In this document: one piece after another, positions 14,350-21,496 of the stretch
Layout of the letters: each line of letters opens with the position of its first letter
How positions within the stretch are numbered: the first letter of the stretch is position 1
Source of the DNA: a virus
DNA: 27,357 bases
Strand: one strand, 5' to 3'
Virus record (IMG/VR): IMGVR_UViG_3300042261_000784
Location: 1-27,357 of that record
The notes under the pieces: model-generated
What the model saw: the letters and a program-made list of their open reading frames with translations, nothing else
What the model was told of the DNA's origin: nothing
Databases searched by the model: none
Translations under genes and position numbers: made by a program

Positions 14350-14562
14350 TTAGGGGTTTTGTGGATCAACTGTAAATTCAAGGCGTGCCATACGTCCAAC
14401 ATATAGCCCACGCTTTTCAACCCAGTCCATTTCTAATACTTGATTAGTAGGGAAACGAACCCAAAGTTTCTTACTATTGAAGTCAACGATAGGGCAGTTT
14501 ACGCCCATACCGTTTTCTGACCTAACAGTAATCTTTTCGCCTTTACGCAGGGAATATGACAT
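14350..14562 (-). CDS. Small hypothetical protein, 70 aa
   Basis: Strand-rich: KGEKITVRSENG, CPIVDFNSKKLWVRF, VLEMDWVEKRGLYVGRMARLEFTVD. This suggests a small barrel. I start at the ATG at 14562; the longer reading to 14604 lies inside the upstream small membrane gene. It overlaps that gene by 20 nt. Confidence 0.65.
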   Translation of the reverse strand: MSYSLRKGEKITVRSENGMGVNCPIVDFNSKKLWVRFPTNQVLEMDWVEKRGLYVGRMARLEFTVDPQNP

Positions 14563-14662
14563 TGTAAAATACCCAAGCAGTGGCGACAATAAAAATGATA
14601 GCAATGGCTACCACACGGGCAGTAGCCAAAGTATCTTCAGTAGGTTCTTTAGGCAGATTCAT
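14543..14662 (-). CDS. Tiny single-pass membrane protein, 39 aa
   Basis: A short charged N-terminus (MNLPKEPTEDTLATAR) and one hydrophobic segment (about 17-37, VVAIAIIFIVATAWVFYNVIF). It overlaps the preceding 58-aa gene by 14 nt and the next by 20 nt, so it is part of a coupled chain. The longer open frame to 14800 is not used, because that DNA codes for the 58-aa protein. A role in membrane modification or lysis control is possible but not shown. Confidence 0.6.
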   Translation of the reverse strand: MNLPKEPTEDTLATARVVAIAIIFIVATAWVFYNVIFPA

Positions 14663-14825
14663 TTTCTTTCTGTTTAGCCTTAGCCAGTAAGGCAGCAATA
14701 CTATTTTCAAGTTCGCTAGCGTAGGAGTAAAGATCCTGACTAGCAATATCTTCACCTTCCATACTAATAACATAGCCAATCGTGGCGAGTGTATCAGCAA
14801 CTTGAGTCAACGATTTATTAGCCAT
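14649..14825 (-). CDS. Small helical hypothetical protein, 58 aa
   Basis: Translates as MANKSLTQVADTLATIGYVI, then an acidic stretch with SMEGEDIASQD, then an Ala/Leu-rich helix ending KAKQKENESA. It is probably all-helical. The ATG at 14825 overlaps the stop of the upstream gene by 8 nt (ATGGCTAA), like other joints in this operon. Function unknown. Confidence 0.65.
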   Translation of the reverse strand: MANKSLTQVADTLATIGYVISMEGEDIASQDLYSYASELENSIAALLAKAKQKENESA

Positions 14826-15192
14826 AGACCTTCTCCTTGAGTGATTTCCAATAACGATTTTGTGTTACAGTCCAACTATCATTCTCAAACAAATAAAAGT
14901 ATTCGCACCAACTGTTCTTGTAGTATGACACCATATCAGCCTTAGTGTCAAACAGTTTGGGCTCGTTACCTTCAATGCCTTCAATACCAGCATAGTATTT
15001 GGTCTCCCTAATAAGACCACCCAGTGTACTCATATTGCCACCGTCAATCAACTGATTGACCTTGAAGATGTCCTTATACTTGGTAAGTAGTGTTTCACCA
15101 ACACCTTTATTGATATAACCATCAAAGTGGCAATAGACAGCCTTAACCTTGCCGTCCCAAGTCACAACACCAATAGCACTACGTGTGGACAT
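14818..15192 (-). CDS. Conserved phage-type hypothetical protein, 124 aa
   Basis: Begins MSTRSAIGVVTWDGKVKAVY, followed by CHFDGYINKGVGETLL. I associate this opening with a widespread phage and prophage family of unknown function, whose members share the STRS...GkvkavYcHfDGY pattern. The C-terminal half is aromatic-rich (EYFYLFENDSW). Its ATG shares one base with the stop of the upstream gene (TAATG). Confidence 0.75.
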   Translation of the reverse strand: MSTRSAIGVVTWDGKVKAVYCHFDGYINKGVGETLLTKYKDIFKVNQLIDGGNMSTLGGLIRETKYYAGIEGIEGNEPKLFDTKADMVSYYKNSWCEYFYLFENDSWTVTQNRYWKSLKEKVYG

Positions 15193-15482
15193 TACTTGTT
15201 ATCCATATAGTAGGTGCTGATGATCCACTTCGCACGATTGATAGCCTGACGGGCATCTTCAGCCCGCATACTGTCAACCTCACCATACTCAGTAGAAATC
15301 ATTTCCTGCGCATCGCTAAGTATGCTCATCGCCATCATACCAGCACCACTGAAACGAAAGGTCAGACTTTGCTCAACCGCTTCACGCATTTGTGTTTCGG
15401 TGCAACCATAGCAACGAACTTGACGAACCTCTTGCTCGGTCATTTCACGCTCAAGACCCGTAGTAGGATTGTAAACTCGCAT
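15192..15482 (-). CDS. First gene of the ligase operon, hypothetical, 96 aa
   Basis: Starts MRVYNPTTGLEREMTEQEVR. Two Cys are in VRCYGCTE (about 24-29), followed by helices. The Cys pair could bind metal but has no partner pair. The start ATG at 15482 has GGAG 8 nt upstream and lies within the duplicated promoter cassette. The longer frame to 15524 would run into the -10 region. As first gene behind a strong promoter it is probably among the earliest proteins expressed from this operon. Confidence 0.75.
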   Translation of the reverse strand: MRVYNPTTGLEREMTEQEVRQVRCYGCTETQMREAVEQSLTFRFSGAGMMAMSILSDAQEMISTEYGEVDSMRAEDARQAINRAKWIISTYYMDNK

Positions 15483-15540
15483 ATCAATCTCCGTCAATTC
15501 AGTATGTTTATATAATACGCCCAAACGTACCCAAAGTCAA
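15480..15540 (-). repeat. Promoter/leader cassette, copy 2
   Basis: Matches 286-346 at 54 of 61 positions, from start codon through -35. Differences cluster in the leader just after the ribosome binding site and in the -10 region. Confidence 0.85.
15512..15540 (-). promoter_or_regulatory. Strong sigma-70-type promoter of the ligase operon
   Basis: TTGACT (15540..15535), a 17-bp spacer identical to that of copy 1, then TATTAT (15517..15512). It should drive the unbroken minus-strand run from 15482 down to at least the 72-aa gene ending at 10443. Confidence 0.8.
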
Positions 15541-15555
15541 GCCTTTTATGAGGTA

Positions 15556-15572
15556 TCGTAAGTTATTGATTT
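15556..15572. repeat. 17-nt motif, copy 2
   Basis: Identical to 385-401 (TCGTAAGTTATTGATTT). Here the complementary arm is missing, so no hairpin forms. It overlaps the last bases and stop codon of the FG-GAP lipoprotein gene. Confidence 0.75.
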
Positions 15573-17058
15573 ATAAGGGGTCTTTTGCTCGGAAAACTTG
15601 AAAATCGTCGTAGTTTCCGGCGTAATCCTTCTTATATCCTAGGCCAGGGGTATAGATAATTTCTGCTTTATTGTCATTGTCCATATCGGTTATCAAACTA
15701 TGATGACCGTTATAGATTGTGCTAACACTAGGAATCTTGTTAGCAGGAACCTCTGTGAACGTTGAATTTTTATTTAGCCAAATAATTGACTTTTCTTGAT
15801 TATGGCCCCAGCGATATAATACTACGTCTTTTTGATTGTCATTATTGACATCCATGCAACTTAAGCCATAGGTTGTCTTGAATTCGGTATTGAATGCTGT
15901 AGTATCTACTTTTGTAATTTTATTACCAGATACTCTAAAGGCTAAAACTTTTGTGTAATAATTTTCCCAAGACACATTACCATTCTTACCTGGGGTAGTC
16001 CATTCAAGTCGTTGACCAGTATACTTTTCAGACAGTTTGATACCTTGAAAATCAACAAAGTATAAAATTTCTCCGTTGCCAATTGGTATAGAGCAACTAG
16101 TAGGTAGTGCAGGCATTAGCCAGTCTACACCTTCAACATTTATCAAAGTTTGTACCTGATCACCTGTAACGGTGTTATCGTAAACTTTCACACTTTGAAG
16201 TGTAGAAATTTGATAATAGTCCTTACGTGTAAAAGTATCGTTTACAAGACTACCGACTTCTAATCCAATAGTTTTGTTATCGTAAACTTGTGTCAGTAAA
16301 TTATTATCAAAAAATGCTGTAGTTGTATCAATCTTATAATTCTTAGAAAAAAGATTTACTTTATTCCATCTTTGATTTTCATAACTCCAAATCCATTCAC
16401 CACTAATAAACTTATCGATATTATTTTCTCTAATGGTTAGAGCGGAACCTAAAGTACCAATAATAGGCAACTCTTCAAACTTATATGAACCATCTGGCTG
16501 ACTCAGCATCACAACAGGATAACTATTCCAATTGTTACCCCCATTACTATACATTACAAAATATCTGCCATCTTCTAATGTAGGAGAAAGTGCAATATCC
16601 TTTTTGCCGTCATTATTGAAGTCGCCGACAGCACTATCATTATGCTCGGCTAATACACCATGTAAACTAATGCTGTTTCTACCAAACAATTCTTGATTGC
16701 CAAACCTAAATGTTCCATCAGCATTTTGTAATAGGCTGACAATAAGATTGGTAGATGGATTACTGTTAGTTACTGCTGTAGTGTTTTCACACCAAAGCAT
16801 AAGCACTAGATCCTTGCGATTGTCGCCATTCATATCAATGCTAGGCATCATGTAAACATTTCCTGTACGATTACATGGCAGACTTGAGTAATATGTTGCT
16901 AGACTAGGAATAGCATTTTTTACTTCTTGATAAAAAACGGGTTCGTATACCGCTACAGAAGTGGGCGTTGAACTTATAGAACTATTTTGCGGCGTTGAAC
17001 CGCCACCTCCGCCGCAGGCTGTAAGACTGAGCGCGGATAAAATACACAACTTTTTCAT
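15571..17058 (-). CDS. FG-GAP/VCBS-repeat lipoprotein, 495 aa
   Basis: The signal MKKLCILSALSLTACGGGGG ends in lipobox LTAC; Cys15 would be lipidated and is followed by five Gly and a Ser/Thr/Pro linker. At least four calcium-loop repeats follow: DMNGDNRKDLVL (about 76-87), DFNNDGKKDIAL (about 145-156), DVNNDNQKDVVL (about 412-423) and DMDNDNKAEIIY (about 465-476). These are typical of FG-GAP/VCBS propeller proteins on cell surfaces. Poly-Gly lipoproteins of this kind are common in Burkholderiales, so it may have been taken from a host. Likely exposed on the cell, perhaps blocking phage adsorption; that role is inference. It has its own promoter at 17091-17119. Confidence 0.85.
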   Translation of the reverse strand: MKKLCILSALSLTACGGGGGSTPQNSSISSTPTSVAVYEPVFYQEVKNAIPSLATYYSSLPCNRTGNVYMMPSIDMNGDNRKDLVLMLWCENTTAVTNSNPSTNLIVSLLQNADGTFRFGNQELFGRNSISLHGVLAEHNDSAVGDFNNDGKKDIALSPTLEDGRYFVMYSNGGNNWNSYPVVMLSQPDGSYKFEELPIIGTLGSALTIRENNIDKFISGEWIWSYENQRWNKVNLFSKNYKIDTTTAFFDNNLLTQVYDNKTIGLEVGSLVNDTFTRKDYYQISTLQSVKVYDNTVTGDQVQTLINVEGVDWLMPALPTSCSIPIGNGEILYFVDFQGIKLSEKYTGQRLEWTTPGKNGNVSWENYYTKVLAFRVSGNKITKVDTTAFNTEFKTTYGLSCMDVNNDNQKDVVLYRWGHNQEKSIIWLNKNSTFTEVPANKIPSVSTIYNGHHSLITDMDNDNKAEIIYTPGLGYKKDYAGNYDDFQVFRAKDPL

Positions 17059-17090
17059 CTGTAAATCCTATAGTCACAACAGATATACAG

Positions 17091-17119
17091 ATTTTAATAC
17101 ATAATCAACCCAATGTCAA
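17091..17119 (-). promoter_or_regulatory. Promoter of the FG-GAP lipoprotein gene, embedded in a stop codon
   Basis: TTGACA (17119..17114), a 17-bp spacer, TAAAAT (17096..17091). The stop codon of the upstream 55-aa gene (AGT TGA) supplies the TGA of the -35. The start codon is about 33 nt after the -10. Confidence 0.8.
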
Positions 17120-17283
17120 CTGCCTCTACCCGTTTTTCGGGTAACAGCAGGACCGCCAAATCCCTTGCTATTAACTTTGCCGCCCTTATCTTCTTTTGGG
17201 TTGAACTGCCCTTTGTTGTTAGCCTGCATGGCCTTTTTCCTTGCAAGAATTTCAGCAATTGGATTTTTCTTATCTATACTCAT
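17116..17283 (-). CDS. Small basic Gly-rich protein, 55 aa
   Basis: Translates as MSIDKKNPIAEILARKKAMQ, then ANNKGQFNPKEDKGGKVNSK, then GFGGPAVTRKTGRGS. An N-terminal helix is followed by a disordered, basic, Gly-rich tail; it could bind nucleic acid. The start overlaps the methyltransferase stop as ATGA, which supports it as a real gene. Function unknown. Confidence 0.7.
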   Translation of the reverse strand: MSIDKKNPIAEILARKKAMQANNKGQFNPKEDKGGKVNSKGFGGPAVTRKTGRGS

Positions 17284-18077
17284 ATAAACAATTCTCCTTG
17301 TTTTATTGGTCTTTCTATCTCGTTGTTATTGAAAGGCATATTTTTAGCAAATATGCTAGTGCACCAAGCCTTATGATTATTGAATCCTGGTCCCCAAAAA
17401 TCTATACGTTTGTACCCTGCATCAGACAAATATTTTTGTAATAAGTTATATTGCCAACGATCACTATTATCTAGTATAATAATTCCATTTTCATTGATAC
17501 GTTCAACAGCCATAATACCTGTTAGTAATCTAGCCATGCCATCAAGTACTATTACATCAAAGTGTCCTTTAGGATAATGATATATTGTACTGGCATAACC
17601 TGCAAATTCTCTATTCAACATACCATGCGTCAAGTCATGTTCGTTATTATCGCTGTGAATTTCAGGGAAATATTTGTCAAATATTTCATAGGTTTCCTGA
17701 GCAAATGGATGTATTTGTGCACCTTGGTTTACTAGGTGAATAGTAGCAGAAGGCGCATGTTCTTTGATATAATCATGCCACTCTATATTATGTTCAACAC
17801 TTACTGTTTGTTCAGCACGTTCACTGAAAAAGATAGTGCTATAACCACTACCATATTCAAATACTCTATTCTGCTTACTAATAATATTTTTTAGAAAAGC
17901 AATGGCAGGATATGTCATCCAAGGTGTTATACCTTCTTCATCTTTAGGATGGTCATGAAACCAACCATTAGGTTGCAAATAAAGATAGGCATGAGTAATT
18001 AGATGACTATAAAGATCGTTTGGTAGATGTAACTTTTTTTCTGACTCTACTTCTGTGAGTGTAATGGGTTTTTTCAT
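17280..18077 (-). CDS. Class I SAM-dependent methyltransferase, 265 aa
   Basis: Rossmann-type motif I is FEYGSGYST (73-81); the acidic residue after strand 2 is in VSVEHN (92-97, Glu95). Motifs IV and V are VIVLDGMARL and IIILDNSDRW (about 175-207). This layout matches Methyltransf_24/FkbM-neighbour methyltransferases that often act in glycan or surface modification. The N-terminal about 60 residues are an extra helical part with WFHDHPKDEEG. It overlaps its neighbours by 4 nt on both sides. The acceptor cannot be told from sequence; the nearby sulfotransferase and SGNH genes suggest a glycan or a virion protein. Confidence 0.8.
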   Translation of the reverse strand: MKKPITLTEVESEKKLHLPNDLYSHLITHAYLYLQPNGWFHDHPKDEEGITPWMTYPAIAFLKNIISKQNRVFEYGSGYSTIFFSERAEQTVSVEHNIEWHDYIKEHAPSATIHLVNQGAQIHPFAQETYEIFDKYFPEIHSDNNEHDLTHGMLNREFAGYASTIYHYPKGHFDVIVLDGMARLLTGIMAVERINENGIIILDNSDRWQYNLLQKYLSDAGYKRIDFWGPGFNNHKAWCTSIFAKNMPFNNNEIERPIKQGELFI

Positions 18078-18451
18078 TTTTTGATTGAATTGAGATATTC
18101 GTTTAGACTGCCATATAATGTTATAAGCATAGCAATTTTGCTGTCGTAGATACGTATATATGCTGATTTATAAAACCGTGTTCTAAAACCTACCCAGAAA
18201 GGAGTTCTAAGTTTTTTTCCAATATTCATTACATCATAATTGTATCTTTCGGTTTTAGTATCAATATGAAATTCAAAAAACTCAAGGTCTAAACTGTCAA
18301 AGGCATTTTTGCCCTCTTCAGTTAGTCTTAAATTTTTAGTGCTACGACCTGTAACCCAATAACGTTTGTATAATTTACTTACGTCAGTATTAGGCTCAAG
18401 TGTATGTTTTAGATGATTATAAAGTGTTTCGGTATATTGTGCTTTATTCAT
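18074..18451 (-). CDS. Hypothetical protein, 125 aa
   Basis: The first half is helical with YWVTGRSTKNLRLTEEGKNAF (about 31-51), which resembles the recognition part of a winged helix. The second half has aromatic strands (FFEFHI, PFWVGFRTRFY). No family assigned. It overlaps the methyltransferase by 4 nt and the upstream gene by 8 nt (ATGAATAA). Confidence 0.7.
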   Translation of the reverse strand: MNKAQYTETLYNHLKHTLEPNTDVSKLYKRYWVTGRSTKNLRLTEEGKNAFDSLDLEFFEFHIDTKTERYNYDVMNIGKKLRTPFWVGFRTRFYKSAYIRIYDSKIAMLITLYGSLNEYLNSIKK

Positions 18452-18737
18452 CTGGATAGACCTGTCGTCCTTGGTTCATGAAAACCACGCTAAACTTATC
18501 TGTTTTGAATAGACTGTTTAGTTTACGACAGAGGTTTCTAGCATGACCTGGGTTACTGAAACTGGTCTTTTTATATTTAGGTGCAGCCTCGTTTGCTAGA
18601 TAATGACTGCTTTTTAGATTGATAGGTTGATTGTCATAAAACACGGCCCAAATACCACTTGCTTCTACGATCTGATCGCATTTGTAAGTAGTTTTGTCAA
18701 CATGTTCTAGTATGACCTTTGGCTGTGTTCTACTCAT
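18444..18737 (-). CDS. Hypothetical protein, 97 aa
   Basis: Mixed alpha/beta small protein: SGIWAVFYDNQPINLK, then a basic loop KYKKTSFSNPGHARNLCRKL and a final strand FSVVFMNQGRQVY. The pattern of a strand, a variable loop and a helix ARNLCRKLN suggests a nucleic-acid or protein interaction domain, but I cannot name it. The start overlaps the upstream stop as ATGA. Confidence 0.7.
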   Translation of the reverse strand: MSRTQPKVILEHVDKTTYKCDQIVEASGIWAVFYDNQPINLKSSHYLANEAAPKYKKTSFSNPGHARNLCRKLNSLFKTDKFSVVFMNQGRQVYPDE

Positions 18738-18937
18738 TTAAACTTACCGCCTGTTATCTCAACTTTTATGATTTCTTGCTCACCATTCTTTTTACTATTC
18801 AGTTCATGTAAGTCTGATAACAATTTTGATATTTCATCACGTAATCCACGAGCTTCTATGACCGGGATTACAATATCTTTTGTCTGCTTACTCTCTGCTA
18901 AACTGACCTTGTCTAAAAAACGCTTGACATGAATCAT
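18734..18937 (-). CDS. Small helical hypothetical protein, 67 aa
   Basis: Largely helical with a coiled-coil-like core (ARGLRDEISKLLSDLHELN) and a final strand IIKVEITGGKFK. Immediately follows the 151-aa gene (TGA ATG). Function unknown. Confidence 0.65.
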   Translation of the reverse strand: MIHVKRFLDKVSLAESKQTKDIVIPVIEARGLRDEISKLLSDLHELNSKKNGEQEIIKVEITGGKFK

Positions 18938-19393
18938 TCAAGTATTTAGTAGACTATTTGCTTCGTTTTCAGTTTTAAACGGACCCTCATAAGCATAACG
19001 CTGTATAAAGATGTATTTAGGGCAGAAAATTACTTGTTTTTGTCCGTTTTGGTCAATAATGAACCATCCTGCAGCATGATAGCACTTGCTTTTAGTAGTT
19101 TTGGTAAACAAGTGTAACTTACGCTTGATATCGAAAATGTTGTTATAAGTCTTGCTTGTAGTAGGATATTCTGGATAAGGAATCTCAGCCTTAGTTTTAT
19201 TACTCTTCAATGGTTGAAAAGTAATTTTAGTTTCTTTTTTGATATCTTTTGTATTGTTGAATTGTAATGTGTTACCATTGAGTATAACTTCATATCCTGC
19301 ACTATTAGCAAGCACATTACCGACTTTCTTCTCACCGTCAGTAACGACCCAATATTGGTCTTTGATAATAGGTTTAGCGATAAGTTCGTTCAT
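18938..19393 (-). CDS. Hypothetical protein, 151 aa
   Basis: N-terminal strands (QYWVVTDGEKKVGNVLAN) and a C-terminal half with CYHAAGWFIIDQNGQ, VIFCPKYIFIQRYAYEGPF and EANSLL. I recognise no enzyme. The start overlaps the sulfotransferase-like gene by 20 nt; GGAG precedes the ATG. Confidence 0.7.
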   Translation of the reverse strand: MNELIAKPIIKDQYWVVTDGEKKVGNVLANSAGYEVILNGNTLQFNNTKDIKKETKITFQPLKSNKTKAEIPYPEYPTTSKTYNNIFDIKRKLHLFTKTTKSKCYHAAGWFIIDQNGQKQVIFCPKYIFIQRYAYEGPFKTENEANSLLNT

Positions 19394-20006
19394 TTGTGTT
19401 CTCCATAATATATTGAAATACTTCTAAATCTTTTTTGTAGTAATGATGTAACCTGTGTAAATTGGTATTCATGTGTTTTTTTATTGTATTGTAAATATAA
19501 ACTTTGTCACTATTTTCAATAGTTTTATTTTGCCAAAAGTTATAATCCTCTAACTCTATGTTTAGTGTTTTGCTTGTAAAACTTGATAGATTTTTTGTGT
19601 AATTTTCATTGACTATAAAAAATATACAATCGTCCGTATTGATGTTATTTAGGTAATCAGTTTGTGGTAATGTATGATTATCCAATATTACAATATCTAA
19701 TAGTATATCAACTACTGTTTTGTTTAGTGTAATATTTGGAAATTTATGCCTATAAATATATTGGGTGACTCCTGATAACCATCTTTCTATAGGATCACGA
19801 TATGCTACAATAATTTTTTTATCTATTGTGTCAAAATGATTATAAACTGGGGTCCAACCTGCTTTTTCAAAATACTTACATGTAAAACTGTTTGCGTTTT
19901 TCAATATAGGTAAATAAACATATTCGGAACATGGGCTAAGGTAGACATAAGGAACATTAGTCCTTTCAGATAAAAATAATATATCCCTAGTATTTTCCTT
20001 AGAAAT
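19374..20006 (-). CDS. Sulfotransferase-like protein with unusual or lost start codon
   Basis: The 3'-phosphate-binding motif of PAPS-dependent sulfotransferases is clear: VAYRDPIERWLSGV. The 5'-phosphosulfate loop reads YLPILKNANSF and lies partly before the first usable TTG (19904), so the frame must be read from further upstream. It stays open to the stop of the RNase H gene and encodes ISKENTRDILFLSERTN and VYLSPCSEYVYL, which look like real protein. No ATG, GTG or TTG is found in that part; ATT at 20006 is preceded by GGGGTGA. Either ATT is used or a start was lost by indel. Target unknown; probably surface glycan or tyrosine sulfation. Confidence 0.6.
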   Translation of the reverse strand: MSKENTRDILFLSERTNVPYVYLSPCSEYVYLPILKNANSFTCKYFEKAGWTPVYNHFDTIDKKIIVAYRDPIERWLSGVTQYIYRHKFPNITLNKTVVDILLDIVILDNHTLPQTDYLNNINTDDCIFFIVNENYTKNLSSFTSKTLNIELEDYNFWQNKTIENSDKVYIYNTIKKHMNTNLHRLHHYYKKDLEVFQYIMENTNERTYR

Positions 20007-20015
20007 TAGTATACA

Positions 20016-21026
20016 TCACCCCAATACTTCAAGTAACTCTCCTTTGTATGGATTATTCAACCACTTAGCATAAGTCTCAGCCTGTTCGCTGACCTTATTG
20101 AGTTCGTACTTGCCACAAAACTTCATAAAGTGTACACCAACTTGCGGAGTAGTTTTGATACGTACACCCTTAGTGATAGCAACATCCACAAGATTTTTAA
20201 TCTCGTCAGGCTGTGCGGTCAAATCAATAAGCAACTTGTTACGCTCGTACAAGTCCTTAACACGATACTCAACACCATCGGGGTCTGCCCAACGCTGTAG
20301 CATCATGTTATTCCAACTAAAGCCCTGCTTTGTTCGGTCAGCATACGCCTCAATGAGTCCAACCTTGTTCTTGCTGCCCTTAGTGCGTACACCAGGATAG
20401 GCACTGAACACATTGTCACCACTATCGCCGCGCATAATCTTCTCAAAGAGATGGAACTGCGGGTCGCCAAGTAACTTAGGTTCTTTAGTTTTCTTGTCCT
20501 TGACAGGCTTACCCTTGTCATCAAAGTAACCTTCTAGCGTGATCAATTGGTTGGCTACACCATTGTACTGTTTGACATTATGTGCAATCAACTGAACATA
20601 GTCGGTATCGCTGCTGATGATATAATGTTCGTCGTTGGGATGCAAATGAATAAATCGTGCGATCAAGTCATCTGCTTCTGCTCGTTCATGGCGCAATACA
20701 GAGGTGTTCGTTTTCTCACGCAAGAAGGTTGTAAACATATCGTATGTTTCCCAGAACATACGATTTTCTTCTGCCTCACTTTCAGTCAATGCTTGTTCAG
20801 CAACTTTACGATGTGCCTTGTATTGGGGATATACATCCTTACGCCAACTACGACCCTCAAGACAGAACACAACGTGGTCAATGCCATACTTGCGTACAAC
20901 TTGATTGACACTTGATAGAGTGAGATGTAATGCCATGCCGATCTTCTCCCACGTATCGCTGTTACGACTTGCGATATGTCGGGCACGAAAGAACGTGTTG
21001 GCAGTATCAATGAGAGCGTATTTCAC
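20016..21026 (-). CDS. rnh: T4-type RNase H, 5'-3' flap exonuclease
   Basis: FEN1-like nuclease, about 336 aa. Metal-binding acids are seen at Asp7 (ALIDTANTFF), the block AEADDLIARF (Glu117, Asp119, Asp120), SSDTDY (Asp140, Asp142) and RGDSGDNV (Asp201, Asp204). The arch region has CLEGRSWRKDVYPQYKAHR, typical of phage homologues. It removes RNA primers and flaps on the lagging strand before DNA ligase (11623-12951) seals them. I start at the GTG at 21026, with AGGTG at good distance; GTG at 21032 gives two more residues. A promoter with a 30-bp palindrome lies just upstream. Confidence 0.9.
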   Translation of the reverse strand: MKYALIDTANTFFRARHIASRNSDTWEKIGMALHLTLSSVNQVVRKYGIDHVVFCLEGRSWRKDVYPQYKAHRKVAEQALTESEAEENRMFWETYDMFTTFLREKTNTSVLRHERAEADDLIARFIHLHPNDEHYIISSDTDYVQLIAHNVKQYNGVANQLITLEGYFDDKGKPVKDKKTKEPKLLGDPQFHLFEKIMRGDSGDNVFSAYPGVRTKGSKNKVGLIEAYADRTKQGFSWNNMMLQRWADPDGVEYRVKDLYERNKLLIDLTAQPDEIKNLVDVAITKGVRIKTTPQVGVHFMKFCGKYELNKVSEQAETYAKWLNNPYKGELLEVLG

Positions 21027-21040
21027 AAGCACACCTATTT

Positions 21041-21070
21041 ACTAGAATAATATACGTATATTATACTAGT
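21041..21070. promoter_or_regulatory. 30-bp imperfect palindrome over the rnh promoter
   Basis: The plus-strand halves ACTAGAATAATATAC and GTATATTATACTAGT are self-complementary at 14 of 15 pairs. It covers the -10 of the rnh promoter and the start of its leader. It could be an operator for a dimeric repressor or an AT-rich hairpin in the leader RNA. Confidence 0.6.
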
Positions 21071-21086
21071 TTATAGCAGGTGTCAA
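21058..21086 (-). promoter_or_regulatory. rnh promoter, embedded in a stop codon
   Basis: TTGACA (21086..21081) with TAATAT at 17-bp spacing (21063..21058), or TATAAT at 15 bp (21065..21060). The stop codon of the upstream gene (GTT AGT TGA) supplies the TGA of the -35. Confidence 0.7.
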
Positions 21087-21496
21087 CTAACTTCAGTACG
21101 ACCGTTACCCAAATCACGTTGACGTACAACACGAATGTCATCACGGCGTTTTTCTGGGTCAGCCATTTCTTGCTCGTAAACTTCTAGTGCGATATTACGG
21201 CATACAGTTTGGAACCAACGATCTACTATATCGTTGTCTGTATCATCTGGTCTAATTTTATAACCTTGCTTTATAAGGTTGGTCAGAAACTTATCATTCC
21301 AATCTAATTCAAAAGCACCGTTGTTGATATTGTTTGGGTCAATATCAACCTTGAGAATAGCAACATATGGTTCACCATTTTGTGTAGCTAATTCTTTGGC
21401 AGTTAGTTCCTTTTCCTTCTTCTGTGCCTTTTTGGATTTGGCTTCAGTTTTAGGAACTTCTGGCTTTTTGAAAAGATTCTTTAGTTTATCAAACAT
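21083..21496 (-). CDS. Conserved phage-type hypothetical protein, 137 aa
   Basis: A Lys/Glu-rich N-terminal tail (about 1-40, FDKLKNLFKKPEVPK onward) precedes a folded part with NGEPYVAILKVDIDP, GAFELDWNDKFLTNL, and DDTDNDIVDRWFQTVCRNIA. The end is QEMADPEKRRDDIR and GNGRTEVS. I associate this pattern with small proteins of T4-like aquatic phages, function unknown. The ATG at 21496 overlaps the uvdE stop by 8 nt (ATGTTTGA). Confidence 0.75.
   Translation of the reverse strand: MFDKLKNLFKKPEVPKTEAKSKKAQKKEKELTAKELATQNGEPYVAILKVDIDPNNINNGAFELDWNDKFLTNLIKQGYKIRPDDTDNDIVDRWFQTVCRNIALEVYEQEMADPEKRRDDIRVVRQRDLGNGRTEVS

Noticed and set aside
15541-15572. Terminator after the FG-GAP lipoprotein gene
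   Set aside because: The motif equals one arm of the hairpin at 364-401, but the other arm is absent, so no stem forms.
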